A stretch of DNA of 13,781 bases from Anaerolineales bacterium UBA6131 (GTDB taxonomy: Bacteria > Chloroflexota > Anaerolineae > UBA2200): positions 9,019-22,799 of the forward strand of contig DIVN01000008.1 in NCBI GenBank assembly GCA_002435875.1, read 5' to 3'. The translations under genes and the position numbers were made by a program. Below are positions 1 through 7,950 of the stretch, piece by piece; within the stretch, counting starts at the first letter, position 1; every line of letters starts with the position of its first letter. The notes under the pieces were generated by a model. The model searched no databases. It was not told the origin of the DNA and was given only the letters and a program-made list of their open reading frames with translations.

Positions 1-1
1 T

Positions 2-1462
2 CTGGCCAATCTATACCTGGCACTTGATGATCACTTGACTATCGTGCCTGTGGTCAACAAGATTGACCTGGCCTCAGCCCAACCAGAGCGGGTAGCACAG
101 GAGATTGAGGACCTCTTCGGCATTCCCAAGGACCAGATCCTCCTGGCGTCCGCCAAGGAAGGCACTGGCACCGAAGCAGTCCTCGAGGCAATTGTGCAGC
201 GTATCCCCCCGCCGAGCGGCTCGCCTAGCTGGCCCACTCGGGCACTGATTTTTGACTCTCACTATGACCCGTACAAAGGTGTGATCGCCTACGTGCGGGT
301 AGTCGACGGTAGCCTATCCACAAACCAGGCCTTGCGCCTGATGGCGAACGGCACGCCCATAGAAGCACTTGAGGTGGGCGTATTCCGACCCAGGATGTCG
401 CCTACAGACAGGCTTGGGACTGGTGAGGTCGGCTATGTAGCTACTGGCCTCAAGACGCTGCGCGAGTGCTCGGTAGGTGACACGATCACGCTCGCCGACA
501 CGCCGGCGCCCAATCCATTGCCTGGGTACAAGCCGGCCAAGCCCATGGTCTTCGCCGGTCTATACCCAACCCTGAATGAGGACTATGGACTATTGCGCGA
601 TGCGCTGGAAAAACTGCACCTGAATGATGCTGCGCTGACCTTTGAGCCAGAGACTTCTCAGGCCCTTAGCTACGGCTTCCGCTGCGGATTCCTTGGGCTG
701 CTACACATGGAGATCGTCCAGGAACGGCTCGAGCGAGAGTATGGTCTCGAGCTAATTGCCACGGCACCCAGTGTAGCCTACCAACTGACAACGCACGATG
801 GAACGGTCAGCGAGGTGCAGAACCCTGCCGATTTGCCTGCCCCGGAGTTGATAGAGACCATCAGCGAGCCCTGGATGCGCATCGACGTCTTTACGCCAGC
901 AGAGTATATCGGCGCGATTATGGAACTGGTTACGGCCCGGCGCGGTGAGTTTGAGCGTATGGAGTATCTCGACGAGCGGCGCGTATTGCTCAACTACCTT
1001 GTGCCCCTGGCCGAGCTGCTCGTCGACTTTTACGACAAGCTCAAGGCTTGCTCGCGCGGATATGCCTCACTTGACTACCGCATCGCCGAGTACCGCCCAG
1101 GCGACTTGGTCAGGCTGGACGTGTTGGTGAACCGTCAGCCCGTGGATGCCCTGTCTGTCATCGTGCACCGTGATCGTTCGTATATGAAGGGCCAGACGCT
1201 GGTCAGCAAACTCAAGGAAGTCATTCCGCGCCAGATGTTCGATGTGGCCATCCAGGCCGCTGTTGGCTCCAGGGTTATCTCGCGCGCCAATGTGAAGGCT
1301 CTGCGCAAGGATGTGCTCGCCAAGTGCTATGGCGGTGACATCACCCGCAAGAAGAAACTGTTGGAAAAGCAAAAGTCAGGCAAGAAGCGCATGAAGCTTC
1401 TGGGCAATGTGGAGTTGCCTCAGGAGGCGTTCATGAGTGTGCTCAAGCTAGGCGAAAGCTAG
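2..1462 (+). CDS. lepA: Elongation factor 4 (LepA), 5'-truncated by window edge
   Basis: Translational GTPase of the EF-4/LepA family, which acts on the ribosome (back-translocation or initiation/biogenesis roles have been proposed). The frame is open from base 2, so the window cuts the gene; about 486 residues remain of a protein usually near 600. Seen directly: the G4 motif NKID with upstream PVV, the G5-like SAKEGTG, the domain II stretch beginning FDSHYDPYKGV, the domain III signature YGFRCGFLGLLHMEIVQERL, and the LepA-specific C-terminal region with CYGGDITRKKKLLEKQK, ending in LPQEAFMSVLKLGES. The G1-G3 motifs lie upstream of the window. An in-frame TTG at 35 is internal and is not the true start. 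No convincing terminator follows; a membrane-protein gene starts 62 nt after the stop, so read-through is possible. Identification is essentially certain. Confidence 0.98.
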   Translation: MANLYLALDDHLTIVPVVNKIDLASAQPERVAQEIEDLFGIPKDQILLASAKEGTGTEAVLEAIVQRIPPPSGSPSWPTRALIFDSHYDPYKGVIAYVRVVDGSLSTNQALRLMANGTPIEALEVGVFRPRMSPTDRLGTGEVGYVATGLKTLRECSVGDTITLADTPAPNPLPGYKPAKPMVFAGLYPTLNEDYGLLRDALEKLHLNDAALTFEPETSQALSYGFRCGFLGLLHMEIVQERLEREYGLELIATAPSVAYQLTTHDGTVSEVQNPADLPAPELIETISEPWMRIDVFTPAEYIGAIMELVTARRGEFERMEYLDERRVLLNYLVPLAELLVDFYDKLKACSRGYASLDYRIAEYRPGDLVRLDVLVNRQPVDALSVIVHRDRSYMKGQTLVSKLKEVIPRQMFDVAIQAAVGSRVISRANVKALRKDVLAKCYGGDITRKKKLLEKQKSGKKRMKLLGNVELPQEAFMSVLKLGES

Positions 1463-1524
1463 CCCTGTGTTACCAGCCTTCGTCAAGCTTTGCCAGGCTG
1501 CATAGGCCATCTCCTTCCTTCGTC

Positions 1525-2478
1525 ATGCCCAACAACCACCCACCTGCATCAGAATCAATCACTGAAGCACTTCTCTACGGGCAACACCTTTACCCCGTCG
1601 CTCCGCTTTCCTGGCTGGCCCCATTCTGGGCCCTTCTCTGTGGGGCAGTTTCCTCCCCACAATGCTCCTTCACTTGCACCAGCGTTGTGCGCATCCTTTC
1701 TGGAGCTCTCTTGGCAGGCCCGCTCCTTGGCAGTGTTTGGGCCGCGTCGCACCTCAACCTCCGCCGCTTGCTGCACTCGCTAGAGTCGGAGAACCGTGCA
1801 TCCTCGCCACTGTCAACGCAGCCCGCCGCAGCCGACTCTACAGGCACAACTGTGCCGCGCTTGCCCTACACTCTGCCCCATTCCGCCAGTCACAGGCTGA
1901 GCGACCTGGCCGAGACCACCATCACCAGGTGGCACATCTTGCGCTCCGAATTGGCCCCATCGCTACCACTCGCCTTTGGCGGCTTCTTCTTCTCGCTGGT
2001 TCTTGCTGCACAGCTAGGGCGTTCGACCCTTCTGGCAGCTGCCGCAAGCCTTTTCTGCGCCCTCAGTCTGATAAGCTCGCAACAAGTGCCACGTCGTAAC
2101 CCGGGCCTCCAGGTCTCCTTGCCCGTCTTCTTCGCCTGGCTTCTGGGACACAGTGTCTGTGGCAACCTGCATGTCACGTCGGCCATCGCCGCAGCCGCTT
2201 TCGCACTCGTCTTCGCGGACCTCAGTTACTGCTACGAGAACGCACCGGGTAGTCACGTCGCCTGGCGGTCGCTGTTCCAGCTTATCACCGTCGGCTGCCT
2301 GATTTTCATTCGACAACCCCTCGTCGCTGGACTGGTGGCGCTACTCATCAGTCCCCACTGGCTGCTTCTGCCTCTGCTGCAGCGCGTTGACACGCGCGAA
2401 CGATACTTCCAGGCACTGCAGCCAGCTTTGCTGGCCAGCGGCTTGCTCGCCGCTGCCGCACTCGGATATGCACCATGA
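1525..2478 (+). CDS. Polytopic membrane protein of unknown function
   Basis: I do not recognise a characterised family. The 317-residue product has about eight or nine hydrophobic segments: roughly residues 28-45, 55-75, 145-165, 167-186, 198-214, 217-233, 249-263, 264-286 and 298-315. A polar, Ser/Thr/Pro-rich loop (about 85-140) separates the first two from the rest. The overall look (WLAPFWALLCGA near the N-terminus) loosely recalls UbiA-type prenyltransferases, but the Asp-rich NDxxD motifs of that family are absent, so I do not assign it. ATG 1525 is the furthest upstream usual start in this frame; no Shine-Dalgarno sequence is visible before it, so translation may depend on coupling with lepA, which ends 62 nt upstream. 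Its stop overlaps the next start (ATGA at 2475-2478), strongly suggesting co-expression with the methyltransferase. Confidence 0.75.
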   Translation: MPNNHPPASESITEALLYGQHLYPVAPLSWLAPFWALLCGAVSSPQCSFTCTSVVRILSGALLAGPLLGSVWAASHLNLRRLLHSLESENRASSPLSTQPAAADSTGTTVPRLPYTLPHSASHRLSDLAETTITRWHILRSELAPSLPLAFGGFFFSLVLAAQLGRSTLLAAAASLFCALSLISSQQVPRRNPGLQVSLPVFFAWLLGHSVCGNLHVTSAIAAAAFALVFADLSYCYENAPGSHVAWRSLFQLITVGCLIFIRQPLVAGLVALLISPHWLLLPLLQRVDTRERYFQALQPALLASGLLAAAALGYAP

Positions 2479-3185
2479 CCTGGGCATTGCTCTTGCTGAG
2501 CCTGGTGTTCATTCTGTACTGGCTATTCGTGTACAGTGAAGGAGCCTACCTGGGCAAGCACGCCGTGATCGGCTTGTACGATTGGGCGGCATCACGCTAT
2601 GACCGCATAAAGAACATATATCCTCAAGACGATGCCGAGCATCTGGCGCTCCCTCTTCTTGAGAATCTGAGTCACGTCACAGAGCCCCTCATCCTGGACG
2701 TGGCGACCGGGACTGCTCGCCTGCCGCTTGCGCTTCTCCGCCAATGGCACTTCCATGGTCGCGTGATCGGTCTCGATCTTTCTCGGAGTATGCTCGGGGT
2801 CGCCCAAAAACGGATCCACAATCAGAGCCATCGCGCCAGCTTGATCCGACAGGATGCGATGGTCCTCCCTTTTCCCAATCAGCGGTTTGACGCCGTCACC
2901 TGCCTGGAGTCGCTAGAATTTCTGCCCAGGCCCGGGGACGCCCTCAGGGAGATGGTTCGCGTGCTGCGCCCCGGCGGGCAGTTCCTCATCAGCAACCGCG
3001 TCGGCGTTGATGCGCTCTTCTTCCCAGGGCGCGTGCATCCGACTGCGGCGTTGGAGCAAGACTTGGCCAGACTCGGTCTGACAGAAGTCCAGTCTCGCCC
3101 CTGGCAGGTTCACTACACTCTGATTGATGCACGCAAACCTGCACCGACGGCAACTTCCGCGCCTTCCCAGAACCCCGATGAGTAA
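2475..3185 (+). CDS. Membrane-anchored class I SAM-dependent methyltransferase
   Basis: Predicted methyltransferase of the UbiE/Methyltransf_11-like Rossmann fold, 236 residues. Residues about 3-20 form a single hydrophobic helix with no cleavage site, so the catalytic domain is probably tethered to the membrane, on the cytoplasmic side where SAM is available. Motif I is LILDVATGTARL (72-83), the acidic ribose-binding residue is D101 in GLDLS, motif III is RQDAMVLPF (125-133), and LRPGGQFLISN (165-175) is the post-motif strand. Motif I departs from the usual DxGxGxG: Ala77 and Ala81 replace glycines, while Gly79 is kept. The acceptor is unknown; membrane tethering and the adjoining membrane protein suggest a lipid, quinone-like or envelope substrate (inference). 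The start overlaps the upstream stop by 4 bp, and the last codons overlap the beta-helix gene. The C-terminal PAPTATSAPSQNPDE tail lies outside the fold. Confidence 0.88.
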   Translation: MTWALLLLSLVFILYWLFVYSEGAYLGKHAVIGLYDWAASRYDRIKNIYPQDDAEHLALPLLENLSHVTEPLILDVATGTARLPLALLRQWHFHGRVIGLDLSRSMLGVAQKRIHNQSHRASLIRQDAMVLPFPNQRFDAVTCLESLEFLPRPGDALREMVRVLRPGGQFLISNRVGVDALFFPGRVHPTAALEQDLARLGLTEVQSRPWQVHYTLIDARKPAPTATSAPSQNPDE

Positions 3186-4833
3186 CCGCACGCCCCCATG
3201 TGGAGCCGCAGTGCATCCCGGCACGCGCCTGTTGACTCTGCTGAGCGTCGCCGGCTCCCTATACCTGATGCTCATGCTTCTGCACCCCGTCGCCCTCTGC
3301 GCGGACACGCTGGAAGTATGCAAGGGCAATTGCCGCTATCAGACCATTTCCGCTGCCCTCTGGGACGTCGAGCCAGGTGATCTCGTTTGGGTCAGGGCTG
3401 GAGAATACGACGAGAATGGCCCTGTCCGCCTCAAGTCCGACGTCACCATTCGCGGCGAAGACCCCGCGCACCCCGAGCGCACTACCATCCGTGTTTCCGC
3501 TGGCCATGCGGTCGTCGGCACAGGAGTACACCTTACCAGCACCTGTATCCTGGAAGGCTTCACCATCATCGCTGGCGAGGGACGAGGCATCTACATCCAG
3601 AACGGGGCGACAGAGATCATTCGCAACAACATCATTCGCGGTTGCGCATCAGACTACCAGGGCGCCGCCATTCGCATCGACAACGAGGGCACCGCACCGA
3701 CAATCATCAACAACACCTTTATCGACAACTACTCCACCTACCAAGGTGGGGCCATCTACATCGAGGATGCTTCACCACGGATTGTGGGCAACCAGTTCAT
3801 CAACAACCGCTCCGAGCGCAATGGCGGCGCCATTTCTGCCCGCACGTTGGAGGGGCCCGGGCAAGCTCCCGTCATCGAAGGCAATGTGTTCATCGGCAAT
3901 ACTGCCGCGGGAACCGGCGGAGCGGTCTATCTAGAGCAATCCAAGGCCTCGCTCAGCAACAACCGTTTCGAGTCTAACATGGCCGCTGTTGGCGGCGCCA
4001 TATGTGTGCAGGCGGCGAATCCACTTGCACCCGCCATGCTGTGCAACAACTACTTCTCCGCCAACACCACTTACTCCCTGGCAGCCAACCAGGTCGGCGG
4101 TGCAATCGCAGTTCGCGGCCAAGCGAATGTGCTGCTGAATGGAAACTGGATCTCGGACAACCGGGCAGGAACAGGCGGGGGTATTTACATTGAAGGCTCA
4201 ATAGCAGAGGTCACCAACAACTATCTTCTATACAATCGCTCCAGCCAGCTGACTCTGCGCTCTTGTTCGCCGTTGGTCGTAAACAACAGCATGCTTGGCG
4301 AGCACATAACAGGGAACATCGGCATTCAGGTGCTTGACCTGTCCTCCCCATTCATCGCCAACAACATTGTCATGAGAGAGACTATCGGCCTTTCCAGCGA
4401 AAGCTCATCCACGCCGATACTTGCGCACAACAACACCGTCAACAATGGCCAGGACTATATGGGCGCAATCGTCGATGAAATGGATCTGCACCAAGACCCG
4501 CGCTTTGCGGATCTGAGCAACAACGACTTGCACCTTATGCCTGGCTCTCGCTTGATCGACGCCGGCACGCAGGATAACGCGCCACTCACTGATTATGATG
4601 GGGATCTGCGTCCCCAGGATGGGGATGGTGACGGCCACGCACGGCCGGACGTTGGCGCGGATGAGTTCAGCCCGCCTACCCCTACCCCATCGCCGACACC
4701 AACACGCACTCCTTCGGCCACGGCATCGCCTACCGCGTCTCTAACAGCATCTCCTACAGCGAGCCTGACCCCTACTCCAACCATGACGTTAATGGGGTGC
4801 CGCATACACCTGCCTGTTGTTTGGAAAGGCTGA
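3178..4833 (+). CDS. Secreted right-handed parallel beta-helix repeat protein
   Basis: The 551-residue product is predicted to be exported. Residues about 17-42 form a signal peptide (hydrophobic core LLTLLSVAGSLYLMLMLL, likely cut after ALCA). An N-terminal cap follows (YQTISAALWDVEPGDLVWV), then many degenerate rungs with the pattern N-x-F-x-x-N ... GGAI/GGAV/GGGI from about residue 110 to 430, as in pectate-lyase-like or polymorphic-repeat helices. A closing segment (DPRFAD, DLHLMPGSRLIDAG, DGDLRPQDGDGDG) is typical of this class and may bind calcium. A Thr/Pro/Ser linker (4672-4782) leads to the tail GCRIHLPVVWKG. No lyase catalytic residues could be assigned; binding or adhesion is as likely as enzymatic activity. 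I chose ATG 3178, which overlaps the methyltransferase stop by 8 bp, over an in-frame ATG at 3124: the longer form would put a basic leader before the signal peptide. Confidence 0.88.
   Translation: MSNRTPPCGAAVHPGTRLLTLLSVAGSLYLMLMLLHPVALCADTLEVCKGNCRYQTISAALWDVEPGDLVWVRAGEYDENGPVRLKSDVTIRGEDPAHPERTTIRVSAGHAVVGTGVHLTSTCILEGFTIIAGEGRGIYIQNGATEIIRNNIIRGCASDYQGAAIRIDNEGTAPTIINNTFIDNYSTYQGGAIYIEDASPRIVGNQFINNRSERNGGAISARTLEGPGQAPVIEGNVFIGNTAAGTGGAVYLEQSKASLSNNRFESNMAAVGGAICVQAANPLAPAMLCNNYFSANTTYSLAANQVGGAIAVRGQANVLLNGNWISDNRAGTGGGIYIEGSIAEVTNNYLLYNRSSQLTLRSCSPLVVNNSMLGEHITGNIGIQVLDLSSPFIANNIVMRETIGLSSESSSTPILAHNNTVNNGQDYMGAIVDEMDLHQDPRFADLSNNDLHLMPGSRLIDAGTQDNAPLTDYDGDLRPQDGDGDGHARPDVGADEFSPPTPTPSPTPTRTPSATASPTASLTASPTASLTPTPTMTLMGCRIHLPVVWKG
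4672..4782 (+). repeat. Low-complexity Thr/Pro/Ser/Ala linker with a 24-nt duplication
   Basis: This segment of the beta-helix gene encodes about 37 residues rich in Pro, Thr, Ser and Ala. It includes two adjacent copies of the octapeptide TASPTASL at 4720-4743 and 4744-4767. The two DNA copies differ mainly at third codon positions, so the peptide repeat is older than a recent slippage event or is kept by selection. It is probably a flexible, possibly glycosylated, stalk between the beta-helix and the C-terminal tail. Confidence 0.8.
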
Positions 4834-4940
4834 ACATCACGTCAGCACGTGGGCTTTGTACTCGCGCCTAGCCAAATGACCTCAGGGCCGGTCTCGAAGC
4901 ACGACCTGCGTGGTGACACCAGGGCAGACAAGGGCCAACA

Positions 4941-5420
4941 TCAAACAGACTGCCAGACACCGGCCAGGCCGAGCTTGTGTCCCATCATCTCTAGTTGACC
5001 CTCGGGAATCTCCACCTGCCCGGTTTCATACTGGACCAACCGGCGGGACGTGATGCCGAGGCGTTCAGCGCAAGCCTTCTGCGAAAGTCCTGCCGAAACC
5101 CGTGCCTGACGAAGGAGGGCGCCCGTCAGCTTATGCTTCACTCGTGCGGTCACAACAAGAGCAGCCTCTTGCACCTGTTCCTCGACACGCACAGCATCGT
5201 CGAAAAAGTACCGCAGGGATACGCCGCAGAGCTCAGCCGCTGAAGTCAGCTCGGCCATCGACAAGTCTTGTTTGCCCTGTTCCCACTGGGCATAGCGATA
5301 CTTGGGAACATGCAGTGCAGCAGCCATCTCCACTTGACTGCGCCCGGATGATATGCGAGCGTGGCGCAGCAGCGATCCCACCATCTTGCGTCGTACCATC
5401 TCACGATTGAGTTGCTCCAC
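4941..5420 (-). CDS. Transcriptional regulator with two tandem XRE (Cro/CI-type) HTH domains
   Basis: Predicted DNA-binding protein of 159 residues. HTH 1 covers about residues 14-72 (LLRHARISSGRSQVEMAAAL, then WEQGKQDLS) and HTH 2 about 98-150 (LLRQARVSAGLSQKACAERL, then YETGQVEIP). The two units are clearly related (shared G-S/A-LLR-x-AR-I/V-S-S/A-G-x-SQ), which indicates an internal duplication. A short acidic linker (FFDDAVRVEEQVQEA) joins them. No effector, peptidase or toxin domain is present. I chose the GTG at 5420: CGGAGG lies 6 nt upstream. The alternative GTG at 5450 would start only a few nucleotides from the predicted transcription start and has no such site. The gene is convergent with the beta-helix gene and divergent from the VIT-VWA gene, 187 bp away. 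Targets are unknown; autoregulation and control of the VIT-VWA gene are plausible from position only. Confidence 0.9.
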   Translation of the reverse strand: MEQLNREMVRRKMVGSLLRHARISSGRSQVEMAAALHVPKYRYAQWEQGKQDLSMAELTSAAELCGVSLRYFFDDAVRVEEQVQEAALVVTARVKHKLTGALLRQARVSAGLSQKACAERLGITSRRLVQYETGQVEIPEGQLEMMGHKLGLAGVWQSV

Positions 5421-5426
5421 GAGTGA

Positions 5427-5432
5427 CCTCCG
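5427..5432 (-). promoter_or_regulatory. Shine-Dalgarno site deciding the XRE start
   Basis: CGGAGG on the minus strand, 6 nt before the GTG at 5420. It favours this start over the in-frame GTG at 5450. Confidence 0.75.
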
Positions 5433-5461
5433 TTGCTGCTCTCCGCTCACCGCCCAATTCG

Positions 5462-5491
5462 ATTATACCGCGGCGCCCCAGAGGCAGACAA
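5462..5491 (-). promoter_or_regulatory. Sigma70-type promoter of the XRE regulator
   Basis: On the minus strand there is TTGTCT (5491-5486), an 18-nt spacer and a perfect TATAAT (5467-5462). Transcription would begin near 5455, giving a leader of about 35 nt before the GTG at 5420. The -10 is a full match and the -35 matches 4 of 6. Confidence 0.65.
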
Positions 5492-5595
5492 CCGCGCTCG
5501 CGGGCCCTCGCAGGTCCCCGGATCGCGCGGCCAGCTACGCGGGAACATCCATTGCCTTCCTGCCGTCTCAAGGGTGCAGGAGCAAGCCAAGGTGT

Positions 5596-5601
5596 AGGAG
5601 G
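5596..5601 (+). promoter_or_regulatory. Shine-Dalgarno site deciding the VIT-VWA start
   Basis: AGGAGG placed 6 nt before ATG 5608. It fixes the start, although the frame stays open upstream to 5353 across the XRE gene's 5' end. I see no convincing plus-strand -35/-10 pair between 5421 and 5595. Confidence 0.85.
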
Positions 5602-5607
5602 TTCCGT

Positions 5608-7836
5608 ATGCATTCTCCAGTAAGCGGGCGCAGCAGGGCCACCCCAGCTGTGGTACGGCTCGCCGTGGCTGTTGTCTTCGCACTGGTTGGTGCAGCACCA
5701 GTCCGGGCCGATGGGTTCATCATCCCCATTCCTCCGCCCAAGGCACCAGACCTCACGGCAGAGCTCTCGGTCAAGTACCATCGGGTCCAGGTGAGCATTG
5801 GCGACCAGATTGCCCAGACGGCAATCGATCAGGTTTTTCTGAATCCCTCACCCTACGAGCTCGAAGGGACATACATCTTTCCTCTGCCTGAAGACGCGGC
5901 AATTTCCGACTTTGCCATGTTCGTCGACGGGCAGCGCACCTCCGGCAAGGTACTAAATAAGTACGAGGCCCGTCGCATTTATGAGGATATCGTACGACGA
6001 CGCCGTGATCCGGCGATCCTCGAGTACCTCGGGCGCAACGCCTTCCAGGCGAGCATCTACCCGATACCCGCCCATGGCGAAAAGCGCGTGCAGTTGTCTT
6101 ACAGCCAGGTGCTCGTCGCAGACCGGGGCCTCTTCCACTATGTCTATCCGCTCAGCACCGAGCGCTTCTCAAGCCGACCGCTCGACGAGGTTACCATCAC
6201 TATCGAGCTGCAGTCCACAGTTCCCGTTCGGGCAATCTATTCGCCAAGCCATGAAGTATCAATCCTTCGTGATGGAGAATTCTCGGCCCTGATCTCCTTC
6301 GAAGCCAACGATGTGCGTCCGGACCGCGACTTCGAGCTCTACTACAGTGTCTCTGAGGGTGAGCTCGGCTTCAATGTGCTCTCGTACCGTGAGGCAGATG
6401 AAGACGGCTACTTCCTGATGCTGATTGCACCTCCGCTCGAAAACCGTGCACAGGCCTCCATACCCAAGGACGTCATCTTTGTGCTTGACACGTCCGGCAG
6501 CATGCAGGGCAACAAGCTGCAGCAAGCCAAGGAAGCACTGCGCTTTGTGCTCGATCGCTTGCAGCCTAGCGATCGCTTTGGGATCATCACTTTCAACTCC
6601 GTGGTGACGGCCTTCTCAGACACGCTCGAGCCGCCCGCAAGTCGAGACGAGGCCTGGCAGTTCGTGCGCGACCTGTCAGCCGCCGGGGGCACCAATATCC
6701 ACCGTGCGCTGACCGAAGCGCTGACTCTCAGCAAGCCCGGGCGTCCGCAGTTCGTCATTTTCCTGACTGACGGCTTGCCCACTGTGGGGGTCACGGATGT
6801 TGCCGACATCATTCATGACGTCGCTCAGCTCGCCAGCCACGATGTTCGGCTCTTTGCCTTCGGCGTAGGCTATGACGTCAACACGCTGCTGCTCGACACC
6901 ATCAGCCAGGAGCACCGGGGCACCAGTTCGTACGTTGAGCCAGATCAGAACCTGGAGGAAGAAGTATCCGCTTTCTACTCAAAGATCAGCAGCCCGGTGC
7001 TCACGGACCTGCGCCTCAGCGCGGATGGCGCCCGCCTTGACGATCTCTATCCGTACCCGCTGCCCGACCTTTTTGCCGGCACCCAGCTCCTGGTCGTGGG
7101 CCGCTATCGCACATCGGGCACCGTCTCCATCACCCTGGAGGGGGCTCTGGATGGCAAGTCCCAACGCTTCCTCTTTCCCGCGACGCGATTGACAGAACTG
7201 GGTGGGCAGGACTCTGTTGCTCTGCTCTGGGCTACCCGCAAGGTTGGATACTTGCTGCGCGAGATTCGACTCAAGGGGGAGAATCCTGAGCTCGTGGAAG
7301 AACTGATCAGCTTGAGCATCCGCTACGGTATCATGACACCGTATACATCCTTCCTGGTAGATGAGGATGAGGATATCCTCACTGCGGACGGTCGGTCGGG
7401 GTTGGCGTTCAGGAGCGAGCTCAATTCCCCGCAGGTCTTGCCCTTCTCCGGAGCCAAGGCCGTCGCGGACAGTCAGATGCGCAGCGAACTATCCTTGAGC
7501 GAGCACGGCGGTGGCATGCAGACTACAGAGGTCAAGTGGCTAGGTGGCAAAGCTCTGGTTCGGCGCGATGGCATTTGGACGGACACAACCTACGACCCCG
7601 CAGCCATGGCGCCAAAGGTACTGACTTTCGGCAGTACGGAGTACTTTGCTCTCCTCGCCGCACATCCAGAGTGCGGCAAGTACTTTGCACTTGGCCAGGA
7701 GGTCATTGTGGTCCTGGGAGGCACAGCGTATAGTGTTGCCCCGCAATCAGGGCCTGCCGTCGCTGACGCGCCCACCCAGCCGCGATTGCCCTGGCCGATC
7801 ATTCGTTACTGGTGGAACCCTGCATCTCGCGAGTAG
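5608..7836 (+). CDS. Secreted VIT and von Willebrand factor A domain protein
   Basis: The 742-residue product resembles bacterial relatives of inter-alpha-trypsin inhibitor heavy chains. A signal peptide covers residues 1-34 (core VVRLAVAVVFALVGAA, cut after VRA). The VIT domain is about 50-170, with LEGTYIFPLPEDAAISDF, the NKYEARRIYEDI helix and YPIPAHGEKRVQLSY. The VWA domain is about 286-465 with a complete MIDAS: D294-T-S-G-S298, T362 in GGTN and D388 in TDGLPT, so metal-dependent ligand binding is expected. The C-terminal region (about 470-742) holds a beta-rich part and a closing YFALLAAHPECGKYFALGQEVIVV segment. No LPXTG motif, C-terminal membrane helix or 'LPVVWKG'-type tail is present, so the protein may be released or held non-covalently. 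The role is unknown; adhesion or an envelope scaffold is typical of the fold. Start supported by AGGAGG at 5596-5601. Confidence 0.93.
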   Translation: MHSPVSGRSRATPAVVRLAVAVVFALVGAAPVRADGFIIPIPPPKAPDLTAELSVKYHRVQVSIGDQIAQTAIDQVFLNPSPYELEGTYIFPLPEDAAISDFAMFVDGQRTSGKVLNKYEARRIYEDIVRRRRDPAILEYLGRNAFQASIYPIPAHGEKRVQLSYSQVLVADRGLFHYVYPLSTERFSSRPLDEVTITIELQSTVPVRAIYSPSHEVSILRDGEFSALISFEANDVRPDRDFELYYSVSEGELGFNVLSYREADEDGYFLMLIAPPLENRAQASIPKDVIFVLDTSGSMQGNKLQQAKEALRFVLDRLQPSDRFGIITFNSVVTAFSDTLEPPASRDEAWQFVRDLSAAGGTNIHRALTEALTLSKPGRPQFVIFLTDGLPTVGVTDVADIIHDVAQLASHDVRLFAFGVGYDVNTLLLDTISQEHRGTSSYVEPDQNLEEEVSAFYSKISSPVLTDLRLSADGARLDDLYPYPLPDLFAGTQLLVVGRYRTSGTVSITLEGALDGKSQRFLFPATRLTELGGQDSVALLWATRKVGYLLREIRLKGENPELVEELISLSIRYGIMTPYTSFLVDEDEDILTADGRSGLAFRSELNSPQVLPFSGAKAVADSQMRSELSLSEHGGGMQTTEVKWLGGKALVRRDGIWTDTTYDPAAMAPKVLTFGSTEYFALLAAHPECGKYFALGQEVIVVLGGTAYSVAPQSGPAVADAPTQPRLPWPIIRYWWNPASRE

Positions 7837-7862
7837 AACCGACCTCGGCGTTCCAATTGTGC

Positions 7863-7891
7863 TTGATTTGTGATGGTGGTTACTGTATGAT
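7863..7891 (+). promoter_or_regulatory. Promoter of the LysM gene
   Basis: TTGATT (7863-7868), a 17-nt spacer and TATGAT (7886-7891), matching 4/6 and 5/6 of the sigma70 consensus. It lies between the VIT-VWA stop and the LysM start, giving a leader of about 50 nt, so the LysM gene can be expressed independently of the VIT-VWA gene. Confidence 0.65.
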
Positions 7892-7950
7892 GGTTATGTG
7901 AGGACGAGAATCCAGCATTGATTCCTGTTTCTGAAAGGAGGTGCCAGCAG

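Noticed and set aside
1474..1500. CAGCCT/AGGCTG inverted repeat after lepA as a terminator
   Set aside because: Only 6 bp with a 15-nt loop and no T-tract; read-through into the next gene is at least as likely.
1525..2478. UbiA-type prenyltransferase assignment for the membrane protein
   Set aside because: The general membrane topology is compatible, but the required Asp-rich motifs are missing.
3178..3310. Lipoprotein signal (VALC) in the beta-helix protein
   Set aside because: Leu precedes the Cys where lipoboxes need Gly, Ala or Ser, so a signal peptidase I site after ALCA is more likely.
4839..4852. CACGT/ACGTG hairpin between the beta-helix and XRE genes as a terminator
   Set aside because: A 5-bp stem without a proper T-run on either strand is too weak to call in this 107-bp convergent gap, where I otherwise see nothing clear.
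5353..5607. N-terminal extension of the VIT-VWA reading frame to 5353
   Set aside because: The extension overlaps the 5' end of the divergent XRE gene, reads as non-family sequence and would place the signal peptide internally; AGGAGG at 5596 marks ATG 5608.
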